NCBI GenBank assembly: GCA_015228815.1
Contig: JADGCV010000018.1
Location: 1-64,000, forward strand
DNA from: Magnetococcales bacterium
GTDB taxonomy: Bacteria > Pseudomonadota > Magnetococcia > Magnetococcales > UBA8363
Direction of reading: 5' to 3'
Length of the DNA: 64,000 nucleotides
Shown: positions 28,444 through 37,177 of the stretch, piece by piece
Numbering within the stretch: position 1 is the stretch's first letter
Layout of the letters: each line of letters starts with the position of its first letter
The notes under the pieces: generated by a model
Seen by the model: only the letters and a program-made list of their open reading frames with translations
What the model was told of the DNA's origin: nothing
Databases searched by the model: none
Translations under genes and position numbers: made by a program

Positions 28444-28980
28444 TCAATCCTTGACGGGAATGAAGCCTGTGACGATGTGTTCCCATCGTCCCTGTGCCAA
28501 AAGAATTTTTTCCGCCAGTTCCCGAACCGCTCCCCGTCCTCCGGCGGCCTGGGCTACCCAATGGACTCGTTGTCGGACCTCGGGTCGGGCATCCTGGGGT
28601 GCCGTTGCCAGGCCGACCCGGCACAGGACCGGAAGATCGATCAGGTCGTCTCCCATGAAACCGCATTGGGCCGGTTCGCATCCCGACCGTTGTATTTCTT
28701 CCCGGAGGCAGTTCCACTTGTCGCCGTGGATTCCCTGATGCGCGAAGGAGAGTCCCAGTTCCTGGGCCCGCCGGGTGACGGCGGGCGAATTCCGGGCGGA
28801 AATCAACCCGACCTTCAAACCTGCATCGAGGAGCAGACGTATTCCCATGCCATCGCCGACATGAAAGCGTTTGTGTTCCGTGCCGGCGCCATCGATGTGA
28901 ATGATGCCGTCGGTCAGGACCCCATCCACGTCCAGGGCAAGCAGGCGCAGGGGGCGCCCCAGCGAATCGGGAAAGATCAT
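28444..28980 (-). CDS. kdsC: 3-deoxy-D-manno-octulosonate 8-phosphate phosphatase
   Basis: A 178-residue HAD phosphatase of the KdsC type. The nucleophile motif is LALDVDGVLTDG (DxD), and the later motifs are SARNSPAVTRRAQELG and the Mg-binding FMGDDLIDLPVL. It removes phosphate from Kdo-8-P on the way to CMP-Kdo for LPS core. Its start overlaps the kdsD stop by 4 bases. Confidence 0.96.
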   Translation of the reverse strand: MIFPDSLGRPLRLLALDVDGVLTDGIIHIDGAGTEHKRFHVGDGMGIRLLLDAGLKVGLISARNSPAVTRRAQELGLSFAHQGIHGDKWNCLREEIQRSGCEPAQCGFMGDDLIDLPVLCRVGLATAPQDARPEVRQRVHWVAQAAGGRGAVRELAEKILLAQGRWEHIVTGFIPVKD

Positions 28981-29987
28981 ATCAGCCCTGCTTGCAGAAG
29001 GTCATGGAGATGGATGACCCCGATCACTTCGGTCGGTGATCTGTCCGGGGCCTTTGTCCGGGATTCGGCGTCGCGGCCTTTGGATGCGGGTTCGGGGAGG
29101 ACGAACAGACTGGTGATTTTTTTTTCCTCCATGAGGCGCAGGGCTTCGACGGCCAGGGCGTCGGAGGTGATGGTTTTGGGATGACGGGTCATCAGTGTAC
29201 CCGCCGTCTGGGTCAGAAGGGCGGAGCCACGTTCCAGATGCCGCCGCAGATCGCCATCGGTGATGATGCCCAGCAGTTGACCCGAGGCATCGACCACTCC
29301 GGTCATGCCGAAGCGTTTCGCGGTCATTTCCAGGATCGTTTCCCGGCCATTTTCGTGTTCCGGAACCAGAGGGATGCGGGAACCGGTGTGCATGAGGTCC
29401 TGGACTTTCAGGAGCAATCGTTTGCCCAGGTTGCCTCCGGGATGGAACAGGGCGAATTGTTCTTCGTCGAAGCCCCGTTGTTCCAACAATGAAACCGCCA
29501 GGGCGTCGCCCATGGCCAGGGCCGCGGTCGTGGAACTGGTGGGGGCCAGTCCCAGGGGGCAGGCTTCGCGTTCGACCGACACATCGAGCGCCACGTCGCA
29601 CAATCGTCCAAGGGTGGAATCGATGCGTCCCAAAAGACCGATCAGGGGGACTCCGAGGCGTTTGACGACCGGCATGATGGCGATGAGTTCCCCTGTTTCG
29701 CCACTGTTGGAGAGGGCGATCAGACAATCCTGCCGGGTCATCATGCCAAGGTCGCCATGGCTGCCTTCGGCGGGATGAAGAAAAAACGCGGGCGTTCCGG
29801 TGCTTGACAGGGTTGCGGCAATTTTTTGTCCGATGAGTCCCGATTTGCCCATTCCCGAGACCACCACCCGACCGCGACAGTCGTGGAGGCGGTTGACCGC
29901 CAGGATGAACCGTTCGTCCAGTCGGGAGGCCATGGCATCGATGGCCCGGGCTTCGAGTGCAAGGGTGCGACGTGCCGCGTCCAGCAT
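28977..29987 (-). CDS. kdsD: D-arabinose 5-phosphate isomerase
   Basis: A 336-residue SIS-plus-CBS protein that converts ribulose-5-P to arabinose-5-P for Kdo synthesis. The SIS domain has VVVSGMGKSGLIGQKIAATL, FFLHPAEGSHGDLGM and ALSNSGETGELIAI. Two CBS motifs follow (GMTGVVDASGQLLGIITDGD and the C-terminal block near SLFVLPE). The frame is open to 30068, but ATG 29987 has AAGGAT about 8 bases upstream and gives the family N-terminus. It heads the kds-lpt-rpoN-rapZ unit. Confidence 0.95.
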   Translation of the reverse strand: MLDAARRTLALEARAIDAMASRLDERFILAVNRLHDCRGRVVVSGMGKSGLIGQKIAATLSSTGTPAFFLHPAEGSHGDLGMMTRQDCLIALSNSGETGELIAIMPVVKRLGVPLIGLLGRIDSTLGRLCDVALDVSVEREACPLGLAPTSSTTAALAMGDALAVSLLEQRGFDEEQFALFHPGGNLGKRLLLKVQDLMHTGSRIPLVPEHENGRETILEMTAKRFGMTGVVDASGQLLGIITDGDLRRHLERGSALLTQTAGTLMTRHPKTITSDALAVEALRLMEEKKITSLFVLPEPASKGRDAESRTKAPDRSPTEVIGVIHLHDLLQAGLI

Positions 29988-30097
29988 TAAAGTGATCCTT
30001 GTCGATGGAAATTCCAGGACATGCCATCCTGTTTGCCCCATAATAACCTTTTCGCCGGCAGAAACCACCGGTACTTGGTGTTCGTGTCGCGGAAAAA

Positions 30098-30176
30098 ATT
30101 ATTGAAAGAAAAAAAAGGGGGCCCGCCGTGGCAGGGAATGACGGGGGATTGTCCCCAGGGTTTTGGTTTTGACTTT
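30098..30176. repeat. Dispersed intergenic repeat, copy A
   Basis: Starts ATTATTGAAAGAAAAAAAA, continues with GGGGGC, then GGGGGATTGTCCCCAGGG and ends TGGTTTTGACTTT. It shares this order of blocks with 32843-32899 and, more loosely, with 62094-62131. It lies between kdsD and the CoA-binding protein gene. Copy A has about 20 extra bases between the GGGGGC and GGGGATTG blocks. Confidence 0.75.
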
Positions 30177-30214
30177 ATTGCCCGATGCACAGCCACCTCA
30201 TTTCGGATCCATCC

Positions 30215-30646
30215 ATGACCAATATCGATCACGACATCATCCTGCCGATCTTGAAAAATTTCAAGACCATTGCCGTCATTGGCCTGTCGCCGAAACCCGA
30301 CCGGGCATCCCATCGGGTTGCCGCCTACATGCAGCGGGCGGGATATCGGATCATACCCATCCGCCCGGGAGGGGGTGAGATTCTTGGAGAACCCTGTTTT
30401 TCTTCGCTGAAGCAGCTTCCACCGGGGGTGTCCGTCGATCTGGTCGATGTGTTTCGCCGTTCCGACGAGGTGCTCCCCATTGCCGAAGAGGCGGTGGCGG
30501 CCCGGGGGTTCTGGTTGCAAAGTGGGATCATCAACGACGAGGCACTGGCGATCACCCGACGGGCGGGATTGCTTTCGGTTCAGGATCGGTGCCTCATGGT
30601 GGAACATCGAAGGCTGTCCCATCTTTTGGGGTCGGGTGGATTTTAA
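30215..30646 (+). CDS. CoA-binding domain protein (YccU-like)
   Basis: A 143-residue single-domain CoA-binding protein with a Rossmann fold: ILKNFKTIAVIGLSPKPDRA, SHRVAAYMQRAGYRIIPIRP, VDLVDVFRRSDEVLPIAEEA and GFWLQSGIINDEALAI. The last part has the conserved Cys near the C-terminus (DRCLMVEH). The physiological role of the family is unclear; binding of CoA or a nucleotide is expected. ATG 30215 gives the family N-terminus; an upstream ATG at 30185 adds ten residues and neither has a strong ribosome-binding site. The larC gene follows after 49 bases. Confidence 0.88.
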   Translation: MTNIDHDIILPILKNFKTIAVIGLSPKPDRASHRVAAYMQRAGYRIIPIRPGGGEILGEPCFSSLKQLPPGVSVDLVDVFRRSDEVLPIAEEAVAARGFWLQSGIINDEALAITRRAGLLSVQDRCLMVEHRRLSHLLGSGGF

Positions 30647-30695
30647 CCCACGGCGTCCCTTTCCCGGCAAGAATCGACAGCGAGGACCACGGTTC

Positions 30696-31931
30696 ATGCG
30701 CATTCATCTGGATCCCGTTTCCGGAATCGCCGGTGACATGTTCATCGCCGGTTGTCTTGATCTTGGCCTTGATCGGGAGGCGCTGGTCGAGGCCCTCGGT
30801 ACACTGGACCTCGCTCCCTGGCGGCTGGATGTGACGCGGTTGCGTCGTGGCGGCATGTCCGGGCTTCATGTCGCATTTCTTCTTTCCGGGGAAGAGGGCC
30901 ATTCCCATCCGGCTGCCGCTCATGACCACCATCATCACCGTCATCTGGCGGACATCCTTGCCTTGATTTCCCGTTCCGGACTGCCCGAACGGGTCAAGGA
31001 GGATGCGGCGGCGATGTTTTCGTTGTTGGCCGAGGTGGAGGGGAAGGTGCATGGCATCGATCCCGAGGAGGTCCATTTTCATGAAGTCGGGGCGGAAGAT
31101 GCCATTCTCGATGTGTGCGGCGCCGCTTTTGCCGTCTGGCGGCTTGGGGTGACGGAGGTGACTGCGTCTCCCGTTGCGGTCGGGTCGGGGATGGTACGTT
31201 GCGCCCATGGTTCGATGCCGGTTCCGGTCCCGGCGGTCGCGGAACTCTTTCGTCGCTTTCGTGTGCCTCTTCAGGTGGAAATGGAGGGGGCGGTTGGTGA
31301 ATTGACGACGCCCACGGGGGCGGTCATTCTGGTTCACTTCGCCAGGCGTTTCGGACCTTCCATGTTGACCACGATCGATCGTTGCGGTTTGGGTTTGGGG
31401 ACGAGGGAACTTCCCGGACGCACCAACGGTCTGCGAATGCTGGCCCAGGAGTCTTCTCCCGCCATTGGCGGGGGCCTGGATCGGGACCGGGTGACTCTGA
31501 TCACCGCCAACATCGACGACATGAATCCGGAATGGTTTGGTCCGTTATGGGACCGGTTGTTCGAGGCGGGGGCGTTGGATGTGTCCTTGTCGGGAGTGAC
31601 GATGAAGAAGGGACGTCCGGGGGTACGATTGGAATGCATGGTGGCCATGGATCGGGCTGCGGAACTGGCCCGGGTCATTCTGGAACATTCCACCACTCTG
31701 GGGGTGCGGATGCAACCGTGTGACCGGTTTCTTTGGCCGCGAACGGAAAAGAACGTGGCGACGCCCTGGGGGGAGATCGGGGTCAAGGTGGCGGCGGGGC
31801 GCTGCAAGGCGGAACACGACGACCTGCTGCGACTTGCCCGGAAGATGGGGTGGTCCCTGCCTGAAACCGCGCTTCGGATCGCTCCGTTTCTGATCGAGGC
31901 CCAACCTTCGCGGGAGGGCATCGCTTCATGA
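30696..31931 (+). CDS. larC: Nickel pincer cofactor biosynthesis protein LarC (nickel insertase)
   Basis: A 411-residue LarC, which inserts nickel into the pincer nucleotide used by lactate racemase and related enzymes. It begins IHLDPVSGIAGDMFIAGCLD. A His-rich metal-handling stretch (AAAHDHHHHRHLADI) follows, then VHGIDPEEVHFHEVGAEDAI, and the C-terminal ANIDDMNPEWFGPLWDRLFE. The protein is one continuous frame, unlike the split larC1/larC2 of Lactobacillus that is joined by ribosomal frameshifting. The GAGGA box fits ATG 30696. It overlaps larB by 4 bases. Confidence 0.95.
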   Translation: MRIHLDPVSGIAGDMFIAGCLDLGLDREALVEALGTLDLAPWRLDVTRLRRGGMSGLHVAFLLSGEEGHSHPAAAHDHHHHRHLADILALISRSGLPERVKEDAAAMFSLLAEVEGKVHGIDPEEVHFHEVGAEDAILDVCGAAFAVWRLGVTEVTASPVAVGSGMVRCAHGSMPVPVPAVAELFRRFRVPLQVEMEGAVGELTTPTGAVILVHFARRFGPSMLTTIDRCGLGLGTRELPGRTNGLRMLAQESSPAIGGGLDRDRVTLITANIDDMNPEWFGPLWDRLFEAGALDVSLSGVTMKKGRPGVRLECMVAMDRAAELARVILEHSTTLGVRMQPCDRFLWPRTEKNVATPWGEIGVKVAAGRCKAEHDDLLRLARKMGWSLPETALRIAPFLIEAQPSREGIAS

Positions 31932-32719
31932 CGCCCCATCGCCTGCGCACCATTATCGAAGAGGTCCATCGCGGGCGGATGGATGTGGCGTCGGCGATGC
32001 GACATCTGGCCCGTTTCCCGATCGAGGAGGTTCGCGATCATGATCGGGTGGTGGCGCGACTCGATACCCATCGCCATGTGCGCCACGGTTTTCCCGAGGT
32101 GATCCTCGCTCAGGGAAAGCGCTGGCGTCATTTGCGGGAGGTGGTCGCCCATGCCCTGGGTCGTCCTGGAGCGGTCCTGATCACCCGACTGGCGAAAAAA
32201 CAGCAAAAACGTCTGATGGAACGGTTTCCCGACCTGAAAAACGAGGAACATACCCGGTGTCTGTACCGCGAGGGCGATCCAGTGGGAGATGAAACGGGAC
32301 TGGTCGCCGTGTTTTCCGCCGGAACCGCCGACATCGAGGTTGCCATGGAAGCGGTCCTGACCGCCCGCATCATGGGAGCGCGGGTCGTCACCCATTTCGA
32401 CAGCGGTGTCGCCGGACTCCATCGGCTGTTGGCGGCGGGAGATCTTCTGGCCCGGGCCCGGGTGTTCGTCGTCGTCGCCGGAATGGAAGGGGCGCTTCCT
32501 TCGGTGATCGGTGGACTGGTCGATAAACCGGTCATCGCCGTACCCACCTCGCAAGGTTACGGTGCTTCGTTTGGCGGGCTTTCCGCCTTGTTGGGGATGC
32601 TTAACAGTTGCGCCGCCAACGTCACTACCGTCAACATCGACAATGGATTTGGCGCGGGATATGTCGCGGGCCTGATCAACCGTCTGGGGACGAGTGACGG
32701 TGGCTCGGAGTCTGATTGA
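31928..32719 (+). CDS. larB: Nickel pincer cofactor biosynthesis protein LarB (NaAD carboxylase/hydrolase)
   Basis: A 263-residue LarB. The C-terminal PurE/AIR-carboxylase-like domain is well preserved: FSAGTADIEVAMEAVLTARI, VVVAGMEGALPSVIGGLV, VPTSQGYGASFGGLSALLGM and TTVNIDNGFGAGYVAGLIN. It carboxylates nicotinic acid adenine dinucleotide, the first step of the pincer cofactor. It overlaps larC by 4 bases. larE lies 1.8 kb downstream on the opposite strand. Confidence 0.95.
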   Translation: MTPHRLRTIIEEVHRGRMDVASAMRHLARFPIEEVRDHDRVVARLDTHRHVRHGFPEVILAQGKRWRHLREVVAHALGRPGAVLITRLAKKQQKRLMERFPDLKNEEHTRCLYREGDPVGDETGLVAVFSAGTADIEVAMEAVLTARIMGARVVTHFDSGVAGLHRLLAAGDLLARARVFVVVAGMEGALPSVIGGLVDKPVIAVPTSQGYGASFGGLSALLGMLNSCAANVTTVNIDNGFGAGYVAGLINRLGTSDGGSESD

Positions 32720-32793
32720 TTCTATTTTGTCACATTCATTAATTGGAGGAAACCGTTGACAGTGTACTGATATATATAAAAAAAGTATTAAAA

Positions 32794-32899
32794 ATATTGA
32801 AAAGAAAAAAGGTAACTCCCCAGGTGCCCCCTCCGGTTCGAGATTATTGAAAGAAAAAAGGGGGCAGGGGATTGCCTCCAGGGGGTTGGTTTCGACTTT
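32794..32899. repeat. Dispersed intergenic repeat, copy B with an adjacent partial copy
   Basis: The main copy (32843-32899) reads ATTATTGAAAGAAAAAAGG, then GGGCAGGGGATTGCCTCCAG and GGGGGTTGGTTTCGACTTT, closely matching 30098-30176. Just upstream (32794-32826), TATTGAAAAGAAAAAAGG followed by ACTCCCCAGG looks like a shortened second copy. The 311-base gap between larB and the secreted-protein gene (32720-33030) is mostly this element plus an AT-rich stretch. Confidence 0.7.
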
Positions 32900-33030
32900 G
32901 CTTCTCCACGCGCCAGTTTACCCGAAGCAGGATTCCCTCGTGGTTTTTTCGGGAATCCTGCGCAGGCATTGCTGGAATCTTTAGGCCGTTGTCCTGAATT
33001 CTTGCGAATTTTGCGTCCTTGCGCCAAAGG

Positions 33031-34305
33031 TCAAAACGTCGATTTCATCAGGATCTTGGTATATCCGGCGCTGAAGGAGGCATCGAAGCCCGCTCCGCTG
33101 GCAGTACTCAAGGCGAACCCAGGAATGGCATTGGATGCCCCGGACATTCCCTTCGATACATCCCATGACAACCCCATATCCGCTCCCGTTCCCAACGCGG
33201 CGCCCACTCCAAACCCTACGGACCAGCCATTGTTTTCATCGATGGTGCCCGGACTCCAGGAGATACCCAAGCCTCCTCCGTCAATCTCTGCTTTCATCGT
33301 GGCGCCCAATGTGCCGCCAACATAAGAAACGATTCCATAGGTATATTTCCCGCTGCTGTCAGGCATTAGATTCATAACGAAAGATATGTTCGTCGAAACG
33401 CCGCCAATCATCCCCGCATCGACGCCCATCAGGGGAATGCCGACCGAGGAGTTGATGACCTTGCCGGGAATGGCGGCCCCCGCTTGGTTGGGCATCATCT
33501 TCAGTGCGGTCACCACGGCTCTCATATCCTGGGCCATCTGGGAGGTGATTTGCCCGTCGGAAAGGGAACGTTGGATCCGGGTATAGGCGACCTTGGTATC
33601 TGTATCAAGGTTTTTCAGTGAGTTGCGTATTTGTGTGAGGACGGTTTTGTTGTCGCTGATGAACTTTCCGCCAATCTGTCTGAACAAGGCTTCCAGGGCG
33701 GCGGTCCAGGCCGATTTCAGCGCGGCGACGGATTCGTTGTAACCCGCCTGGACTGCGTTGGCGGCACTGGAGTAGACCGACTTGGCCGTCGCGGCCAGGG
33801 AGTTCAATTCGGACTTGGCGATGCTGGTGCTTGCCGAAACCAGGCCGTCCAGCGAGGAAACTTTATCTTTCTTGAAATAGGTTGTTGTTCCGTTGTTTTT
33901 CACGACGATATAAATGTAATAACCTTCCATGTTGTCGCACATGTCGGAGCTGGTATATTTGCTGTCCGTGAACATTTTTCCGACATTTTCGCAAGCTGTC
34001 GAACTCTGGTGAACCCAGGTCAACCCGTTCACGTCTACCTGCAATGCCTTCATGGTGGCATCCATCGATTGCATCCACTGAATGTATCCGACCTGATCGA
34101 TCTTGCGGACCTTGTCGCAGACGGTACTGGCCAGAGGGTCTTTGTTTTGCACGTCGATCAGCAAACCGACGTATCCCCCCGCCGTTTGCGCCCAGCGTCC
34201 ACAAATTCGTTTTCCGGGTTGGGCCTGGGCATTTTCCGGCAGGAGCAGAGCCAGTGCGGCAAAGACGATCATCCCTGTGATCGCTCTTCTACAGAAGTCG
34301 TTCAT
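33031..34305 (-). CDS. Secreted or outer-membrane protein of unknown function
   Basis: A 424-residue protein with a clear signal peptide (IVFAALALLLPENAQAQ, cleavage after AQA) and a GAGAGGA ribosome-binding site at ATG 34305. The mature N-terminal part (about residues 25-130) has several Cys. A middle Ala/Ser-rich helical region (KSELNSLAATAKSVYSSAAN) follows. The C-terminal 150 residues are Gly-rich with alternating hydrophobic residues and end in Phe (YTKILMKSTF), as outer-membrane beta-barrel proteins often do. No family recognised. It interrupts the lar genes and has lower GC and simpler composition than its neighbours, suggesting separate acquisition. A 190-base gap upstream probably holds its promoter. 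Confidence 0.75.
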   Translation of the reverse strand: MNDFCRRAITGMIVFAALALLLPENAQAQPGKRICGRWAQTAGGYVGLLIDVQNKDPLASTVCDKVRKIDQVGYIQWMQSMDATMKALQVDVNGLTWVHQSSTACENVGKMFTDSKYTSSDMCDNMEGYYIYIVVKNNGTTTYFKKDKVSSLDGLVSASTSIAKSELNSLAATAKSVYSSAANAVQAGYNESVAALKSAWTAALEALFRQIGGKFISDNKTVLTQIRNSLKNLDTDTKVAYTRIQRSLSDGQITSQMAQDMRAVVTALKMMPNQAGAAIPGKVINSSVGIPLMGVDAGMIGGVSTNISFVMNLMPDSSGKYTYGIVSYVGGTLGATMKAEIDGGGLGISWSPGTIDENNGWSVGFGVGAALGTGADMGLSWDVSKGMSGASNAIPGFALSTASGAGFDASFSAGYTKILMKSTF

Positions 34306-34495
34306 GATCCTCTCCTCGATTGTTGACAAGCAAATGGTTCAAGGCCCGCAACCCGGATGCAAACGACTTGTCCGCATCGCCAATGGTCAGGTGAACGGTC
34401 TATCCGGCAAACCGGTTCGTTCCGTGGGTGGCACGATGCAACGGAAAGTTCTCGGATGAACGGACAGCCCTGGCGGTTTCGTCCGCGAAAAGCGC

Positions 34496-35314
34496 TCATT
34501 TCAACACCATCCGGTTGAGCTTGCCACTGGCAAACCCTTCCAGATCCAGGGAAATGAATTGAAATCCCAGATTGCGAAAAAAAAGGTTCGTTTCATGGCG
34601 AAACCCGGGATCCAGGAACCGGGCCATTTGTTCTTCGGGAATTTCGATTCGGGCGGTGTGGTGTTGTTTGCGGACGCGAACAATGTCGAAGCCGTGGTCT
34701 TTAAGCCACGTTTCTCCCGATTCGATCATGCGCAGGGCTTCGGATTCGATCGGTTCGCCGTAGCTGATCCGGGAGGAAAGACAGGGAGAGGCGGGGCGGT
34801 TCCAGGTGGGAAGTCCCAGGGTTCGCGAATGGAGGCGCAGTTCCTCCTTGGTCAGGCCAGCGTCGAGCAGCGGGCTTTCTACTCCGTGGGCCATTTTTGC
34901 CCGCATTCCCGGACGGTGGTCGTACAGGTCGTCCGCGGTGCTGCCATCGACGACGTGGTCGAATCCTTCCTCCCGTGCCATGGTGACCAGGCGGGAAAAA
35001 AGATCGTCCTTGCAATGAAAACATCGGTCAAAATCGTTTTTGACAAACCGGGGATTGTCCATTTCACCACTGGCGATGATCCTGTGCCCGACATCGAGGG
35101 CGCGGGCAAGCGATACGGACTGTTCGCGGTCATGGGCGGGCATCGTGGGGGAAACCGCGGTGACGGCAAGAAAGTTGGTTCCCGCTTCCTTCAGCATCGC
35201 CATGAGAAACGTGCTGTCCACCCCACCCGAAAAGGCAAGGATCGTCCGTCTCTTTCGGGACAGGTCCTGTCGCAGACGCAGCAATTTTTGTCGCAGGGGT
35301 TCATCGAGCGTCAT
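34496..35314 (-). CDS. larE: ATP-dependent sacrificial sulfur transferase LarE
   Basis: A 272-residue LarE, which supplies sulfur to the pincer cofactor. The PP-loop is TILAFSGGVDSTFLMAMLKE. CFHCKDDLFSRL and VVDGSTADDLYDHRPGMRA are family motifs. The sacrificial Cys appears in RPASPCLSSRISYGEPI, matching the PCLSSR context of the single-Cys enzymes. ATG 35314 was preferred to an upstream in-frame TTG at 35332. It diverges from gatC. With larB and larC this completes cofactor synthesis, but no LarA-like racemase is seen. Confidence 0.95.
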   Translation of the reverse strand: MTLDEPLRQKLLRLRQDLSRKRRTILAFSGGVDSTFLMAMLKEAGTNFLAVTAVSPTMPAHDREQSVSLARALDVGHRIIASGEMDNPRFVKNDFDRCFHCKDDLFSRLVTMAREEGFDHVVDGSTADDLYDHRPGMRAKMAHGVESPLLDAGLTKEELRLHSRTLGLPTWNRPASPCLSSRISYGEPIESEALRMIESGETWLKDHGFDIVRVRKQHHTARIEIPEEQMARFLDPGFRHETNLFFRNLGFQFISLDLEGFASGKLNRMVLK

Positions 35315-35401
35315 GATTGGTTTTTCTTGCAATTATTCATCCCTGTTGTTAAACATTTAAAATCAAGGTCAACCCCTTCTCCCGATCACCCATGTCTCAT
35401 C

Positions 35402-35689
35402 ATGTCCATCCCACCCGAAACTGTCAAGCAGGTAGCCCTTCTGGCCCGGCTGCAACTCGATGATGCGGCGGTCGGGTCCCTGGCCGGACAACTGGGCGCC
35501 ATCCTTGATCTGGCCGGCCAACTCGACGAGCTGGACACCCGGGAGGTGGTTCCCATGTCCCACCCCCTGGACATGCCCATTCCGGAACGCGCCGATGTCG
35601 TGGTCAACGGCAACCGCAGGGAAGCCCTGCTCGCCAACGCCCCGGATCATGTCCAGGGGTATTTCCAGGTTCCCAGGATCATCGAATAA
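35402..35689 (+). CDS. gatC: Asp/Glu-tRNA amidotransferase subunit GatC
   Basis: A 95-residue GatC, the small stabilising subunit of GatCAB. MSIPPETVKQVALLARLQLDD is the typical N-terminus, followed by an acidic helix (QLGAILDLAGQLDELDTREV), the SHPLDMP motif and a C-terminal VQGYFQVPRIIE. It precedes gatA by 24 bases. Several overlapping alternative ATGs exist; 35402 is the one in frame with the conserved protein. Confidence 0.95.
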   Translation: MSIPPETVKQVALLARLQLDDAAVGSLAGQLGAILDLAGQLDELDTREVVPMSHPLDMPIPERADVVVNGNRREALLANAPDHVQGYFQVPRIIE

Positions 35690-35713
35690 CCATTGCCAAC
35701 GCGGAGCATTCCC

Positions 35714-37171
35714 GTGGATCCAACCCAGCTTACCCTTGTCTCGGCCACCGCGATGCTCCGCGCACGCAAGCTCAGTGCCCGTGACCTGACCGCAGCCTTT
35801 CTCGAACGCATCGACCGGCTCAATCCGATCCTCAACGCCTTCATCACCATCGATCACGAGGGGGCCATGGCCGCAGCCCGCCAGGCGGACGAACGGCTGG
35901 ACCGGGGACAGTCGACGGGGTTGACAGGCATTCCCGTGGCGGTCAAGGATCTTTTCTGCACCGAAAACCTGACCACCACCTGCGGTTCGCGGATGCTTGC
36001 CGGATTTCGCCCCCCCTACGAATCGACCGTGACCCGGAAACTCAAGGAAGCCGGGGCGATCATTCTCGGCAAGACCAACATGGACGAATTCGCCATGGGT
36101 TCTTCCAACGAAACCTCCTGGTTCGGCCCGGTGAAGAATCCCTGGGATACTCGCCTGATTCCCGGCGGTTCCTCCGGTGGTTCCGCCGCCGCCCTTGCCG
36201 CCCGGCTCGCCCTGGCGACCATCGGCAGCGATACCGGCGGTTCCATCCGGCAACCTGCCGCCCTGACCGGCATCACCGGTCTCAAGCCGACCTATGGCCG
36301 GATTTCCCGTTATGGCATGATCGCCTTCGCCTCATCGCTCGATCAGGCCGGACCCATGACTCTGTCCGCCGCCGACGCGGCGCTTGTCCTTCAGGTCCTG
36401 TCGGGGCACGATCCGAGCGATTCGACAAGCATTCAGGCCGATGTCCCCGATTATTCCGCCGCCCTGAACACATCCATGGAAGGGGTCCGCATCGGCATTC
36501 CCGTCGAATACCGCCCCGATACCCTCGATCCCGAAATCGCCCGGGCGCTCGATGCCGCCCAGGAGGTGTTCGTCCAACAGGGCGCCACCCTGGTTCCCCT
36601 GTCCCTGCCCCATACCCGTCATGCCATTCCCACCTATTATATCATCGCCCCCGCCGAGGCCTCTTCCAATCTTGCCCGCTACGACGGGATTCGCTTCGGC
36701 TATCGTTGCCAGGATCCGCGGGACCTTGGCGACCTGTATACTCGCAGTCGTTCCGAAGGATTTGGCGCCGAGGTCCGGCGGCGGATCATGCTGGGGACCT
36801 ATGTCCTCTCCTCGGGATACTATGATGCCTATTACCGCAAGGCGCAAAAGGTCCGCCGTCTGATCGCCGACGATTTTCAGCGCGCTTTTGCCCAGGTGGA
36901 TCTGCTGTTGACACCGACCACTCCGGGAACCGCCTTTCCCCTGGGCGAAAAAGTCGATGATCCGGTCGCTATGTATCTTTCCGACATCTTTACCATCAAC
37001 GTCAATCTGGCGGGTCTTCCCGCCCTGTCGCTTCCCTGTGGCGCCGATACCCGGGGATTGCCCATCGGCATGCAGCTCATCGCCCCCATCCTCAAGGAAG
37101 ATCGGCTGCTCGCGGTGGCGCATGCCTTTCAATCCGCCACATCCTGGCATCAACGCAAACCGGAACTCTAG
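35714..37171 (+). CDS. gatA: Asp/Glu-tRNA amidotransferase subunit GatA
   Basis: A 485-residue amidase-family subunit that hydrolyses glutamine and passes ammonia to GatB for transamidation of Glu-tRNA(Gln) or Asp-tRNA(Asn). The Ser-cisSer-Lys triad is intact: [15 protein letters not shown] for Lys, [20 protein letters not shown] and [16 protein letters not shown] for the serines. GTG 35714 has GGAG about 8 bases upstream and gives the standard 485-residue length; a TTG at 35693 would add seven residues. Confidence 0.97.
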   Translation: MDPTQLTLVSATAMLRARKLSARDLTAAFLERIDRLNPILNAFITIDHEGAMAAARQADERLDRGQSTGLTGIPVAVKDLFCTENLTTTCGSRMLAGFRPPYESTVTRKLKEAGAIILGKTNMDEFAMGSSNETSWFGPVKNPWDTRLIPGGSSGGSAAALAARLALATIGSDTGGSIRQPAALTGITGLKPTYGRISRYGMIAFASSLDQAGPMTLSAADAALVLQVLSGHDPSDSTSIQADVPDYSAALNTSMEGVRIGIPVEYRPDTLDPEIARALDAAQEVFVQQGATLVPLSLPHTRHAIPTYYIIAPAEASSNLARYDGIRFGYRCQDPRDLGDLYTRSRSEGFGAEVRRRIMLGTYVLSSGYYDAYYRKAQKVRRLIADDFQRAFAQVDLLLTPTTPGTAFPLGEKVDDPVAMYLSDIFTINVNLAGLPALSLPCGADTRGLPIGMQLIAPILKEDRLLAVAHAFQSATSWHQRKPEL

Positions 37172-37177
37172 AATCCC

